Positions 1 through 8,500 of a stretch of 11,700 nucleotides of DNA are shown here, piece by piece; position 1 is the first letter of the stretch; each line of letters starts with the position of its first letter. The notes beneath the pieces were generated by a model that saw nothing but the letters and a program-made list of their open reading frames with translations, had not been told where the DNA came from and did no database searches. The DNA lies in contig RZYX01000053.1 in assembly GCA_009930155.1 (NCBI GenBank), positions 1 to 11,700 of the forward strand, given 5' to 3'. The stretch is from Clostridia bacterium (GTDB taxonomy: Bacteria; Bacillota_A; Clostridia; Oscillospirales; Acutalibacteraceae). Both the position numbers and the translations under genes were made by a program.

Positions 1-648
1 CTGATCTTTTGTTCCGTAATTTTCAATAAGTTTTGCAGCGGTTTTTTCCCCGACTCCAGGAACTCCCGGTATATTATCAGAAGTATCTCCCCATAATGCA
101 AGAATATCAATTACTTTTGCCGGATGATCTATCCCAAATTTTTTATTTACCTCATCAATCCCAAGTATCTCGGCTGCGTTACCGGAGCGTGATGGTTTAT
201 ACATAAATATATTTTCGTCAACAAGTTGAGCATAATCCTTATCGGGAGTCATCATGTAAACTGTTGATTCGGTTGATGCAAAAGTCTTGGCCAAAGTCCC
301 AATAACATCATCAGCTTCGAAACCGGCAACTTCAATAACAGGTATATTATACGCATCGAGTATTTGTTTAATGTACGGGATGGATAATTTTATATCTTCT
401 GGTGTTGCATCTCTGTTTGCCTTATAATCCTTATACATTTCATGACGAAAATTCGGACCCGAAGGATCAAATGCCACACCAACATGTGATGGCATTTCTT
501 TCTTTAAAATTTCTTCAAGTGTGTTTACAAACCCAAAAATTGCAGAAGTATTTAATCCCTTCGAATTAACACGTGGGTTTTTGATAAATGCATAATACGA
601 TCTAAATATTAAAGCATAAGCATCTAAAAAAAATATTTTGTTCTTCAT
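1..648 (-). CDS. polA: DNA polymerase I, N-terminal 5'-3' exonuclease part (3' end of gene outside window)
   Basis: The first 216 codons read from ATG at 648 down to the window edge and match the 5'-nuclease (FEN-like) domain of bacterial DNA polymerase I. This domain removes RNA primers and flaps during Okazaki fragment maturation and repair. Visible metal-site motifs are D9 in FLDAYAL, the basic YKANR at 75-79, E111-A-D113-D114, D136-K-D138 and GDTSDN at 187-192. A helix-hairpin-helix (GVPGVGEKTAAKL, about 195-207) follows. The rest of the domain and the polymerase domain lie outside the window, so a stand-alone exonuclease cannot be formally excluded, but Bacteroidota normally carry the full-length enzyme. 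The start is the only plausible ATG at the family N-terminus. It is preceded by an AT-rich leader without a Shine-Dalgarno sequence, as is usual in this phylum. The gene is divergent from mutA. Confidence 0.93.
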   Translation of the reverse strand, partial: MKNKIFFLDAYALIFRSYYAFIKNPRVNSKGLNTSAIFGFVNTLEEILKKEMPSHVGVAFDPSGPNFRHEMYKDYKANRDATPEDIKLSIPYIKQILDAYNIPVIEVAGFEADDVIGTLAKTFASTESTVYMMTPDKDYAQLVDENIFMYKPSRSGNAAEILGIDEVNKKFGIDHPAKVIDILALWGDTSDNIPGVPGVGEKTAAKLIENYGTKDQ

Positions 649-709
649 TTTATTATTGTTATTAAAATTATTATTGATAATTGTTCTTATCCATTAAATA
701 AGTTTTGCC

Positions 710-717
710 CAAAGGTA
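710..717 (-). promoter_or_regulatory. candidate -7 element for polA (TACCTTTG)
   Basis: On the minus strand positions 717 to 710 read TACCTTTG, a full match to the Bacteroidota -7 consensus TAnnTTTG. It would place the transcript start near 704 and give a leader of about 55 nt before the polA ATG. I see no good TTTG-type -33 element at the right spacing. The upstream side is an A/T run, so this is only a candidate. Confidence 0.35.
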
Positions 718-749
718 AAAAAAAAAATTGTTTTAATATTTTTCTCTAA

Positions 750-890
750 TAAGCATAACAATCACCGACCACAGGTTAGGTTTTGAATAATGTTTTACAA
801 GGCACAACGTACAAAAGCCGTAAAAACTTGACATATTTTAACGCAAATTATTTCAATAACAGTGATTGGCAACAAATAACATTATGCTTA
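750..890. repeat. nested imperfect inverted repeat (palindromic element)
   Basis: Four pairs of complementary segments are nested around one centre. TAAGCATAA (750-758) pairs with TTATGCTTA (882-890). CAATCAC (759-765) pairs with GTGATTG (862-868). TTGAATAAT (783-791) pairs with ATTATTTCAA (847-856, one bulged T). GTTTTAC plus GGC (792-803) pairs with GCC plus GTAAAAAC (817-827, one bulged A). The whole 141 bp can fold as one long interrupted hairpin on either strand. This fits a degenerate miniature transposable element or REP-like repeat, or less likely a structured leader RNA. No transposase gene is nearby. The arms were found by eye and were not scored against chance in AT-rich DNA. Confidence 0.45.
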
Positions 891-906
891 AAAAAATCAA
901 ACAAAG

Positions 907-938
907 TTCTATTATATCAAATAAACATATTAATTTCG
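907..938 (+). promoter_or_regulatory. weak candidate promoter for mutAB
   Basis: TAATTTCG at 931-938 matches five of the six fixed positions of the Bacteroidota -7 consensus TAnnTTTG. It lies 21 bases after a TTC (907-909) that could stand in for the -33 TTG. The predicted start near 944 gives a short leader of about 23 nt to the mutA ATG. Both boxes are imperfect. Confidence 0.3.
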
Positions 939-966
939 CAGCGTAAAACTAATATTATCTGAAAAG

Positions 967-2805
967 ATGGACGAAAAATTATTTCAGGAATTTCCTCCAA
1001 TCCCCACACAAGCCTGGGAGGAAATCATTCAAAAAGATCTTAAAGGTGCTGATTATGAAAAGAAACTGGTTTGGAAAACAAACGAAGGATTCTCTTTAAA
1101 GCCGTATTACCGAAGCGAAAACCTCGAAAATCTGGATTACTTAACAACTAATCCGGGCGAGTTTCCGTATGTTAGAGGAATTAATCTCGAAAACAAATGG
1201 GAAATTCGTCAGGACATAAAGGTTAATGATCCTGTTTCGACGAACCTGTTGGCTCATAAGCTAATTAAGGGAGGCGTAAGCTCTTTAGGTTTCGTTTTTA
1301 ATAATGATATCGATTCTGCAGCTTTTGAGGCATTGATGAAAGGTATTAACCCCGAAAAAATTGCTATAAATTTTATTAGCAGTAAACTTACCGGAAAATA
1401 TGTTTCAATGCTTGCCGATTATGCCCAAAAAAACGGGTTTGATTTGTCAAAAATTGCAGGCTGTAACGACTTCGACTCATTAGCCTATATGATGCTTAAC
1501 GGTAATTCTTTTTGTGGAAACCAAAACTGTAAATGTGCCGAGTCGATGATGAAAGAGTTTGCTAATAATTTAAAATCATTTAGACTTGTTACTGTTAACG
1601 CTCGTCATTTTAAAAACGCCGGCAGCTCTTCTGTTCAGGAGCTAGCTTTCGCATTAGCAATGGGTGCAGAATATATTCGCAAATTTACTGATGAAGGTTT
1701 AAGCATTGATGAAATTGCACCAAAACTTCAGTTTAACTTTGCTGCCGGAACTAATTATTTTATCGAAATTGCTAAAATCCGTGCTGCACGTCTATTATGG
1801 GCGAAAATTATTGAAGCAAATAATCCTGCAAATATCGAATCTGCTAAGTTATTTATAAATACAGAAACATCATCGTGGAACAAAACTGTTTATGATCCTT
1901 ATGTAAATATGTTGAGATCTACAACTGAAGCGATGTCTGCAATAATTGGCGGGACAAACTCATTAAATGTTAATCCATTTGATGCTGTTTTTGCTGAACC
2001 TACTGAGTTCTCTCTACGAATTGCGCGTAATACACAAATAATAATTAAGGAAGAAGCACATTTCGATAAAATCTCAGATCCCGGAGCAGGCTCTTATTAT
2101 ATCGAGACTCTTACCGATGCAATTGTCGAAAATGCATGGAAATTATTTATCGAAGTTGAGGATAAAGGCGGATTTACAGCCGCTCTAAAAAATGGGTTTA
2201 TCCAATCAGAGATAGAAAAAATGGCTGAAAAGAGAAATAAAGATATTGAAACACGTCGTGAAATTCTATTAGGCACAAATCAGTATCCAAATTTTAATGA
2301 ACCACGTACCGAAATCGAATTAAAAGATTTGCACACACCCAAAGGAGAACCTACGGTATGCAAACCCATTAAAATCTATCGTGGAGCCGAAGAATTCGAG
2401 AAACTACGTCTAAAAACCGATAAAAGTGGAAAACGTCCGTTAGCGTTTATGTTAACTATTGGAAATTTGAACTTTAGAAAAGCAAGAGCGCAGTTTGCTT
2501 GCAATTTCTTTGCTTGCGCCGGATTTGAAGTTTTTGACACCAACGGATTTAAAACAATTGAGGACGGGATTAAAGCTGCTCAACAAAAAAATGCCGACAT
2601 CATTGTATTATGTAGCTCTGATGAGGAATACGAAACTCTTGCTGTCGAATTACAACAAAAAGCAGAGGGCACGGTTGTTGTTGTCGCAGGAAACCCTGCT
2701 TGTCGTCAGGATCTCGAATCTAAAGGGGTTGTTAACTTTATCCATGTCAAATCAAATGTTCTTGAAGAACTAAAGAACTATCAAAAACTTGTTGGCATTA
2801 ACTAA
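967..2805 (+). CDS. mutA: methylmalonyl-CoA mutase small (beta) subunit
   Basis: This 612-residue protein is the non-catalytic partner of MutB in heterodimeric, adenosylcobalamin-dependent methylmalonyl-CoA mutase, which interconverts (R)-methylmalonyl-CoA and succinyl-CoA in the cytoplasm. A degenerate TIM-barrel domain covers roughly residues 40-400. It shares motifs with MutB, such as [11 protein letters not shown] (270-280) and RIARNTQ (351-357). A flavodoxin-like domain follows at about 490-612. Where MutB has the cobalt-ligand motif DxHxxG, this protein reads NFRKARAQF (502-510), so it lacks the axial histidine, as expected for the small subunit. Length is normal for the family. An unusual cysteine cluster, CGNQNCKC, lies at 183-190. 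The ATG at 967 follows GAAAAG with no strong Shine-Dalgarno sequence. mutB begins 13 bp after the stop, so the two are surely co-transcribed. Confidence 0.95.
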   Translation: MDEKLFQEFPPIPTQAWEEIIQKDLKGADYEKKLVWKTNEGFSLKPYYRSENLENLDYLTTNPGEFPYVRGINLENKWEIRQDIKVNDPVSTNLLAHKLIKGGVSSLGFVFNNDIDSAAFEALMKGINPEKIAINFISSKLTGKYVSMLADYAQKNGFDLSKIAGCNDFDSLAYMMLNGNSFCGNQNCKCAESMMKEFANNLKSFRLVTVNARHFKNAGSSSVQELAFALAMGAEYIRKFTDEGLSIDEIAPKLQFNFAAGTNYFIEIAKIRAARLLWAKIIEANNPANIESAKLFINTETSSWNKTVYDPYVNMLRSTTEAMSAIIGGTNSLNVNPFDAVFAEPTEFSLRIARNTQIIIKEEAHFDKISDPGAGSYYIETLTDAIVENAWKLFIEVEDKGGFTAALKNGFIQSEIEKMAEKRNKDIETRREILLGTNQYPNFNEPRTEIELKDLHTPKGEPTVCKPIKIYRGAEEFEKLRLKTDKSGKRPLAFMLTIGNLNFRKARAQFACNFFACAGFEVFDTNGFKTIEDGIKAAQQKNADIIVLCSSDEEYETLAVELQQKAEGTVVVVAGNPACRQDLESKGVVNFIHVKSNVLEELKNYQKLVGIN

Positions 2806-2818
2806 AAAAACAGTAAAA

Positions 2819-4966
2819 ATGAAACCAAATTATAAAGATATAAACATCAAATCGAAGCCTGCCGGTAGCCTTAGTGGCAAAGATTGGCAAGCAAAGAATA
2901 ATATTACAAAAGATTGGTTAACTCCCGAACAAATTCCTGTAAAAAAAGCATATACTGCCGAAGACCTCGAGAATATGGAACATCTCGAATACGCTGCAGG
3001 ATTGCCACCATTCTTTCGCGGACCTTACTCAACTATGTACGTTATGCGCCCGTGGACAATTCGTCAATATGCCGGATTCTCAACTGCCGAAGAGTCGAAC
3101 GCATTTTACCGTCGTAATCTGGCTGCAGGACAAAAAGGATTATCTGTAGCGTTCGATCTGGCTACTCATAGAGGGTACGACTCAGATCATCCACGCGTTG
3201 TTGGTGATGTTGGTAAAGCCGGCGTTGCTGTTGACTCAGTTCTTGATATGAAAATTTTGTTCGACGAAATTCCACTAAATAAAATGTCGGTTTCCATGAC
3301 AATGAATGGTGCTGTTTTACCAATTATGGCATTTTATATTGTTGCCGCTCTCGAACAAGGAGCAAAACTCGAAGAACTTGCAGGAACAATCCAAAACGAT
3401 ATCCTCAAAGAATTTATGGTGCGTAATACTTACATTTATCCACCCGAATTCTCAATGAAAATTATTGGTGATATTTTTGAATTTACTTCTCAAAAAATGC
3501 CAAAATTTAATTCAATCTCTATTTCAGGTTACCACATGCAGGAAGCCGGAGCTACAAATGATATCGAATTAGCTTATACTTTAGCCGATGGTCTCGAGTA
3601 TTTGCGTACAGGTATTGCTGCCGGACTCGATATTGATGCTTTTGCACCTCGTTTGTCGTTTTTCTGGGCTATAGGGATGAACAACTTTATGGAAATTGCC
3701 AAAATGCGTGCTGCCAGATTGTTATGGGCAAAAATTGTAAAGAAATTTAATCCGAAAAACCCAAAATCTCTGGCTTTGCGTACCCATTGTCAAACTTCGG
3801 GATGGTCGCTTACCGAACAAGACCCATTTAATAATGTTGCGCGTACTTGTATCGAAGCAATGGGAGCAGCATTAGGACACACACAATCTTTACATACAAA
3901 TGCTCTTGACGAAGCAATTGCTCTTCCTACAGATTTTTCTGCTCGTATCGCACGAAATACTCAGATATACATACAAGAAGAAACCAACGTTTGTAAGCAA
4001 GTCGATCCTTGGGCCGGTTCTTATTATGTTGAAACACTGACTCATGAAATTGCTCAAAGAGCTTGGAAACTAATCGAGGAGGTAGAAGAGCTAGGTGGTA
4101 TGGCTAAAGCAATTGAATCTGGGATACCAAAAATGCGTATCGAAGAAGCAGCTGCAAGAGCACAAGCACGAATCGATAGCGGAGTTCAGACAATTGTTGG
4201 TACAAATAAATATCGTCTCGAAAAAGAAGACCCAATTGATATTTTAGATGTTGATAATTCAGCCGTTAGAGAGGCACAAATTAAGCGTTTACAAAAACTA
4301 AGAGCAGAAAGAAACGAAGAAGAATGTCAGGCTGCACTTGCTGCAATTACAAAATGTGCCGAAACAGGCAAAGGTAATTTGCTTGAGTTAGCGGTTGACG
4401 CAGCTCAAAAAAGAGCCAGTTTAGGGGAGATTTCTGATGCTTGCGAAAAAGTAGCAGGGAGGTATAAAGCTGTGATAAGATCTATTTCAGGAGTTTACTC
4501 CTCAGAATCGAAAAACGATCCCGATTTCGAAAAAGCACGGGAGTTATGCAAAGTATTTGCAGAAAAAGAAGGTCGCCAACCACGGATTATGGTTGCCAAA
4601 ATGGGACAGGACGGACACGACCGCGGCGCAAAAGTCGTTGCAACAGGTTATGCCGACGTAGGATTTGATGTAGATATAGGACCTTTATTCCAAACACCCG
4701 AAGAAGCTGCAAAACAAGCAGTTGAAAATGATGTACATATTTTAGGCGTTTCATCATTAGCTGCCGGACATAAAACACTTGTTCCTTCGGTTATTGCGGA
4801 ACTCGAAAAACTTGGTCGCGGAGACATTATGGTTATTGCCGGTGGCGTTATCCCTTCGCAAGACTATCAGTTTCTTTATGATGCAGGTGTTGCTGCTATC
4901 TTTGGACCCGGAACATCTGTGTCGAGAGCAGCCGTTAAAATTCTCGAAATACTGCTAGCAGAATAA
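2819..4966 (+). CDS. mutB: methylmalonyl-CoA mutase large (alpha) catalytic subunit
   Basis: This is the catalytic subunit, 715 residues when started at ATG 2819, which fits the 710-730 residues usual for MutB. A TTG 30 bases upstream, inside mutA, is in frame but adds ten residues foreign to the family, so it was not chosen. The N-terminal TIM barrel binds the CoA ester. Substrate residues known from the Propionibacterium enzyme are present: Y84 in IRQYAG, R202 in VRNTY, and Y238-H239 in SGYHMQEAG. The C-terminal B12 domain has [10 protein letters not shown] (594-603), where H600 is the lower cobalt ligand, plus GVSSLAAGH (643-651) and GGVIPSQD (675-682). No catalytic residue is missing, so the enzyme should be active with MutA. 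The rearrangement leads between succinyl-CoA and propionyl-CoA metabolism. No MeaB chaperone or epimerase gene lies next to it here. An intrinsic terminator follows. Confidence 0.97.
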   Translation: MKPNYKDINIKSKPAGSLSGKDWQAKNNITKDWLTPEQIPVKKAYTAEDLENMEHLEYAAGLPPFFRGPYSTMYVMRPWTIRQYAGFSTAEESNAFYRRNLAAGQKGLSVAFDLATHRGYDSDHPRVVGDVGKAGVAVDSVLDMKILFDEIPLNKMSVSMTMNGAVLPIMAFYIVAALEQGAKLEELAGTIQNDILKEFMVRNTYIYPPEFSMKIIGDIFEFTSQKMPKFNSISISGYHMQEAGATNDIELAYTLADGLEYLRTGIAAGLDIDAFAPRLSFFWAIGMNNFMEIAKMRAARLLWAKIVKKFNPKNPKSLALRTHCQTSGWSLTEQDPFNNVARTCIEAMGAALGHTQSLHTNALDEAIALPTDFSARIARNTQIYIQEETNVCKQVDPWAGSYYVETLTHEIAQRAWKLIEEVEELGGMAKAIESGIPKMRIEEAAARAQARIDSGVQTIVGTNKYRLEKEDPIDILDVDNSAVREAQIKRLQKLRAERNEEECQAALAAITKCAETGKGNLLELAVDAAQKRASLGEISDACEKVAGRYKAVIRSISGVYSSESKNDPDFEKARELCKVFAEKEGRQPRIMVAKMGQDGHDRGAKVVATGYADVGFDVDIGPLFQTPEEAAKQAVENDVHILGVSSLAAGHKTLVPSVIAELEKLGRGDIMVIAGGVIPSQDYQFLYDAGVAAIFGPGTSVSRAAVKILEILLAE

Positions 4967-4988
4967 TTTACAAATAATTTATACTGAT

Positions 4989-5023
4989 AAAACGCCTCAA
5001 TTTTTTAGTTGGGGCGTTTTTTT
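4989..5023 (+). terminator. intrinsic terminator of mutAB
   Basis: AACGCCTCAA (4991-5000) and TTGGGGCGTT (5009-5018) form a 10-bp stem with one G-U pair around an 8-base loop, followed by a run of T. It begins about 25 bases after the mutB stop. Four A on the 5' side make weak termination in the other direction possible. Confidence 0.88.
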
Positions 5024-5080
5024 ATCTGGTATTTGAGAATAAAAAGATGTCACATCCAGGAGTAAAATACTCGGAGTGTC

Positions 5081-5262
5081 TTAACCCGCATTATTACTTC
5101 GTGAGGGCTTCGCCGTTCATGCGATTAGCTTTGTGTAGATACAAGGCGTCTAACTTTGCAGTCATACTCTTGTATTTACTCCCTTTGGTCGTGAGCTAAA
5201 GGTTCAATGAGTTAGCAACGCAGTAGATGCACAAAGATAATCGCATGAATAATGCGGGTTAA
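5081..5262. repeat. TTAA-bounded palindromic repeat, MITE-like
   Basis: The 182-bp unit has perfect 15-bp terminal inverted repeats: TTAACCCGCATTATT (5081-5095) against AATAATGCGGGTTAA (5248-5262). A second pair is nested inside: CATGCGATTAGCTTTGTG (5118-5135) against 5230-5247, 17 of 18 positions. A third is GCGTCTAAC (5146-5154) against GTTAG plus ACGC (5211-5221, two-base bulge). Between the first and second pairs the left arm alone carries about 21 extra bases with a small GGC-TTC-GCC hairpin. The unit has no coding capacity. Both ends begin with TTAA, so TTAA may be a duplicated target with CCCGCATTATT as the true end. This form fits a miniature inverted-repeat element whose transposase is elsewhere. 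A structured RNA is an alternative. I cannot assign a known family. Confidence 0.6.
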
Positions 5263-5403
5263 CTTCTGTTTCGTTCATCTCGCGATTCTTTTCATATTTA
5301 GTCAATTGATTTACATCTTCAAAGTTTTTAGCGAGTACAAAAGTCCATCCACCACCACCTGATGGTAAAACCATATCGCCATTGCGATTACCCAAAAAGA
5401 GAT
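5259..5403 (-). pseudogene. orphan fragment of a beta-helix protein gene
   Basis: These 145 bases align without gaps to 10419-10563 inside the beta-helix gene, with six differences (about 96% identity). The frame encodes the same 48-residue stretch, from GNRNGDMVLP to NETEVN. It has no start codon. An in-frame TAG lies just upstream (minus strand, 5416-5414), and the frame runs on into the palindromic repeat until TGA at 5206-5204. All six differences fall on third codon positions and five are synonymous; the sixth is Phe to Leu. The two copies therefore diverged largely while coding, and the fragment was cut loose later. Its left edge coincides with the TTAA end of the palindromic repeat. 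A translated product is very unlikely. Confidence 0.85.
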
Positions 5404-5507
5404 AAATATCGAACTATGCTTTAGAAAATTAATAAAAGGTGATGATAGTTCCGTTTGAATGCAGAATACGAATTGTCAACAAGCTGATTATTTAATCTCA
5501 TTATCAC

Positions 5508-5542
5508 AAAAAAAAAGCTGCCCAAAAGTTAGTGGACAGCTT
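5508..5542 (-). terminator. intrinsic terminator of the T9SS secreted-protein gene
   Basis: Read on the minus strand, AAGCTGTCC (5542-5534) pairs with GGGCAGCTT (5523-5515) through one G-U pair, with a 10-base loop. An uninterrupted T run encoded by the A tract at 5508-5516 follows. It begins about 25 bases after the stop codon of the gene at 5567-10039. The T run at 5543-5550 could also support termination from the other side. Confidence 0.85.
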
Positions 5543-5566
5543 GTTTTTTTAGAATTATTTTACTTA

Positions 5567-8500
5567 CTATTCAATAATAAGTTTTTGAACTAGAGTCTGT
5601 GTTTCGGTGATAATTCTTACAAAGTAAACTCCAGAAATAAGGTTAAGAGAAACTTCCTCAATGGTATCACCATTGGTATGGATGTTTTTGTTAACAATTA
5701 TGCTTCCCTTAATGTCGTAAATTTGGTAATAAACTTCGCCATTAACATTGCCAAAGCTTATATTGAACATCCCGTTGTTTGGATTTGGATAGATACTTAT
5801 TTCAGCAGTTTCGTTTGAATTAATGCTACTTGAAATATTAACAGTAATAATGAAATCGCAAAAATTAGAACATCCTGTACCTGGGTATGTATAAGTAATA
5901 GTGTAATCGCCGTTAGCAAGAGATGAAGGGTCGAAGCTATTTCCTGTTACTCCTGTTCCGCTGTAAATTCCACCAGTTGGTATGCCACCAGAAAGGGTTA
6001 CAATGCTGTTTTCAGTAATAGTGAAGTTACCAGGACAAGTAACAACTGGAATATCTACAACTGTAACAGATATAATTAAATAAGGAAGATCTGTACATTC
6101 CCCAGCATCTGGAGTAAATGTATAATCTGTTTCACCGAGAGCTGTTGTTGTTATAGTAGCTGGAGACCATGTTCCTGTAATGTTGTTAACAGAAGTTGTT
6201 GGTAATGCACCTGGAGTCGAACCAAGACAATATTCTGTTTCAAAATCAAATGTAATAACCAAAGGATCATTTACAGTAACAATAGCTGTAACTTCAAGAG
6301 GAGTAGGTATTGTAGTTTGCTCAACGCCAGTAGGTAAAGCAAATGTGCCTGTAGCGTTGTAGGCATCAGAAGTATTTGCATCATAAGAGGCAATTGTCCA
6401 TGTTAGGTCAACTATATATTCTACTCCATTTGTATCATTGATTTTCATTTGTGGTGCAAGAGCTGCCAAAGCAGTTGCCTCATTATCTCCTACACAAACA
6501 TATACGTCATTAACATCAGAATCAACGTCGATTTCATTTATAGTGTTTTTTTCAAAAATACTAATATTGTCTATATACCAATAATCAATATCATAAGTAT
6601 ATCCAGAAAATACAAAAGCCAACTTAAAAACTTCTCCATCAACAAAAGAGCCTAAGTCAATATGCATTTCTTCTGAAGGAATCTCACTAGTTACATTGGT
6701 GATTTCCCATGCAGTATTCCAAGTTGCTCCGTCGTCAATAGTATAATCAAGTCTTAAGTCAAATGAGTTATCATAGTAATCAACATAGTGTAAGAATGAC
6801 ATTGCTAGATTCGAGTTTGATGTAGCATCAATTGTTGGAAGATATACTATAATATCGTCAGTTACTTCTGGATCCCAGTCTAACATTAATTCTGGAGATG
6901 AGCCGCCAGCATCTGAAGATGCTGAAACGGACCAATTGATATGGCTTTTGTCCCAGCAATCTGGGAGATTTCCAGCAGAGACTCCAGTAAAATCTTCCAT
7001 AAATGGAATTGATAATGGATCACATATAATCTCTTCATAAATGTTAATATTATCAATAAACCAAGAATATTCGTCATTACCTCCGATAACTTCAAAAGCA
7101 AGTTGGAAAACTTCTCCATCAACGGCACTCAAGTCAATAAATAGTTCTTCTGCATCTATATTTGTGGTAATATTAGTTTCCTCCCAGGCGGTACTCCAAT
7201 TTAGCCCGTAGTCAATAGTATAACTAACTTTTATATCACATGGATACGCCATTGCGGAAATCTTATGTAAGAATGTCATTGATACATTAGAATTTGTGGT
7301 AGCATCAATCATTGGAGAATATACTTGACTTTCAGATCCAAACCCTGTACTACAGAACACACTTAATTCAGGAATTGTGCCACCAGCATTTACATCTGGA
7401 GTAGCACCACATTCTATGTTACTTCTACTCCAGTAATCTGGAAGACTCCAATAAGCAACTCCAGTAAAATCTTCAGTAAATGGAAGTGTGAATGGTTCAT
7501 AAATACTTATATTATCAATAGACCAAACAAGATCGTCGTTATATCCGCTAAGTACAAAAGCAAGTTGGAAAACTTCTCCAGCAGCAGCACTCAAGTCAAT
7601 CAGTACTCCTTCTGGATCTAAATCTGTAGTATTATTAGCTTTTTCCCAGACAGTATTCCAAGTTACTCCATTGTCAATAGTATAATCAAGTCTTAAATCA
7701 AAATCATAAGTATTATAATAAACTTGATGTAAGAAGGTCATTGTTAGATTAGAATTTGTAGTAGCATCAATTGATGGAAGATATACTATATTTTCACCAC
7801 TTATTGCAGGATCGCTAATTACTCTAATTTCGGGGCTTGTGCCACCAGCATTTGATGATCCATTAACACCAGAAGATGTGCTAAATTGATTCCAGCAATC
7901 TGGAAGTGTATAGAGAGGAACTCCAGTAAAATCTTCCGTAAACGGAATTGTGAATGGTTCACAAATGCTAATATTGTCAATATACCATTGAACATCATCA
8001 GCAGTAGCTCCGTTAAGAACAAAAGCAAGTTGAAAAATTTCACCCCCAACATAAGAACTTAAATCAATAAATACTGCTTCTGAATCTATGTCTGCAGTAA
8101 TATTATTTTTTAGCCAAGCTATATGCCAAGTTGCTCCGTTGTCAATAGTATAGTCAAGTCTTAGGTCAAATGGGCTACTATTCATGAGAATATTATGTGC
8201 GAATATCATTCTTAAATCAGAATTTGTAGTCGCATCCATTTTTGGAAGATATACTTTTATTTCACCATTCATGCTTGGTTCGTGGTTTACCATTAATTCA
8301 GGACTTGTGCCACTAGCATTTGAAGTTGAGCTAACACCCGAATTTGCGTGACTTTGATCCCATCCTTCTGGAAGAACATTGGTAAGGTATCCAGTAAAAT
8401 CTTCCATAAATGGCATTGTGAATGGTTCAGAAATACTAATATTGTCAATCTCCCAAACCAAATCATCATTATATCCGTTAAGTACAAAAGCAAGTTGGAA

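Larger units (their letters stand above)
649..966. other. divergent polA-mutA intergenic region
   Basis: These 318 bases separate two divergent genes and hold no credible coding frame. They contain weak promoter candidates for each side, a poly-A run at 717-727 and a nested imperfect inverted repeat at 750-890, each listed separately. I see no riboswitch that I can name. In particular I could not identify a cobalamin riboswitch upstream of mutA, although the enzyme uses a B12 cofactor. Confidence 0.6.
5024..5566. other. rearranged intergenic region without an intact gene
   Basis: No intact gene lies between the mutAB terminator and the stop codon of the secreted protein. In order it holds small palindromes (GATGTCACATC at 5046-5056; GAGTA-AAA-TACTC at 5060-5072), the TTAA-bounded palindromic repeat 5081-5262, the beta-helix gene fragment 5259-5403, and about 100 bases (5404-5507) where I see only a 7-bp inverted repeat (GAACTAT 5411-5417 with ATAGTTC 5445-5451). 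The minus-strand terminator at 5508-5542 comes last. Confidence 0.7.

Noticed and set aside
828..833. TTGACA resembling a sigma-70 -35 box upstream of mutA
   Set aside because: No TATAAT-like or TAnnTTTG-like box follows at the right distance, and Bacteroidota use a different promoter consensus.
750..890. Integron attC site
   Set aside because: The nested arms and a GTTAGGT motif were suggestive, but matching R and L boxes in attC order are missing and no integrase or cassette is present.
2789..2818. TTG start for mutB inside the end of mutA
   Set aside because: It adds ten residues unlike any MutB N-terminus. The ATG at 2819 gives the expected length and start ([10 protein letters not shown]).
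5204..5395. Small protein of 63 residues on the minus strand
   Set aside because: It starts at a TTG within the duplicated gene fragment and runs into the palindromic repeat. It is a relic frame, not a gene.
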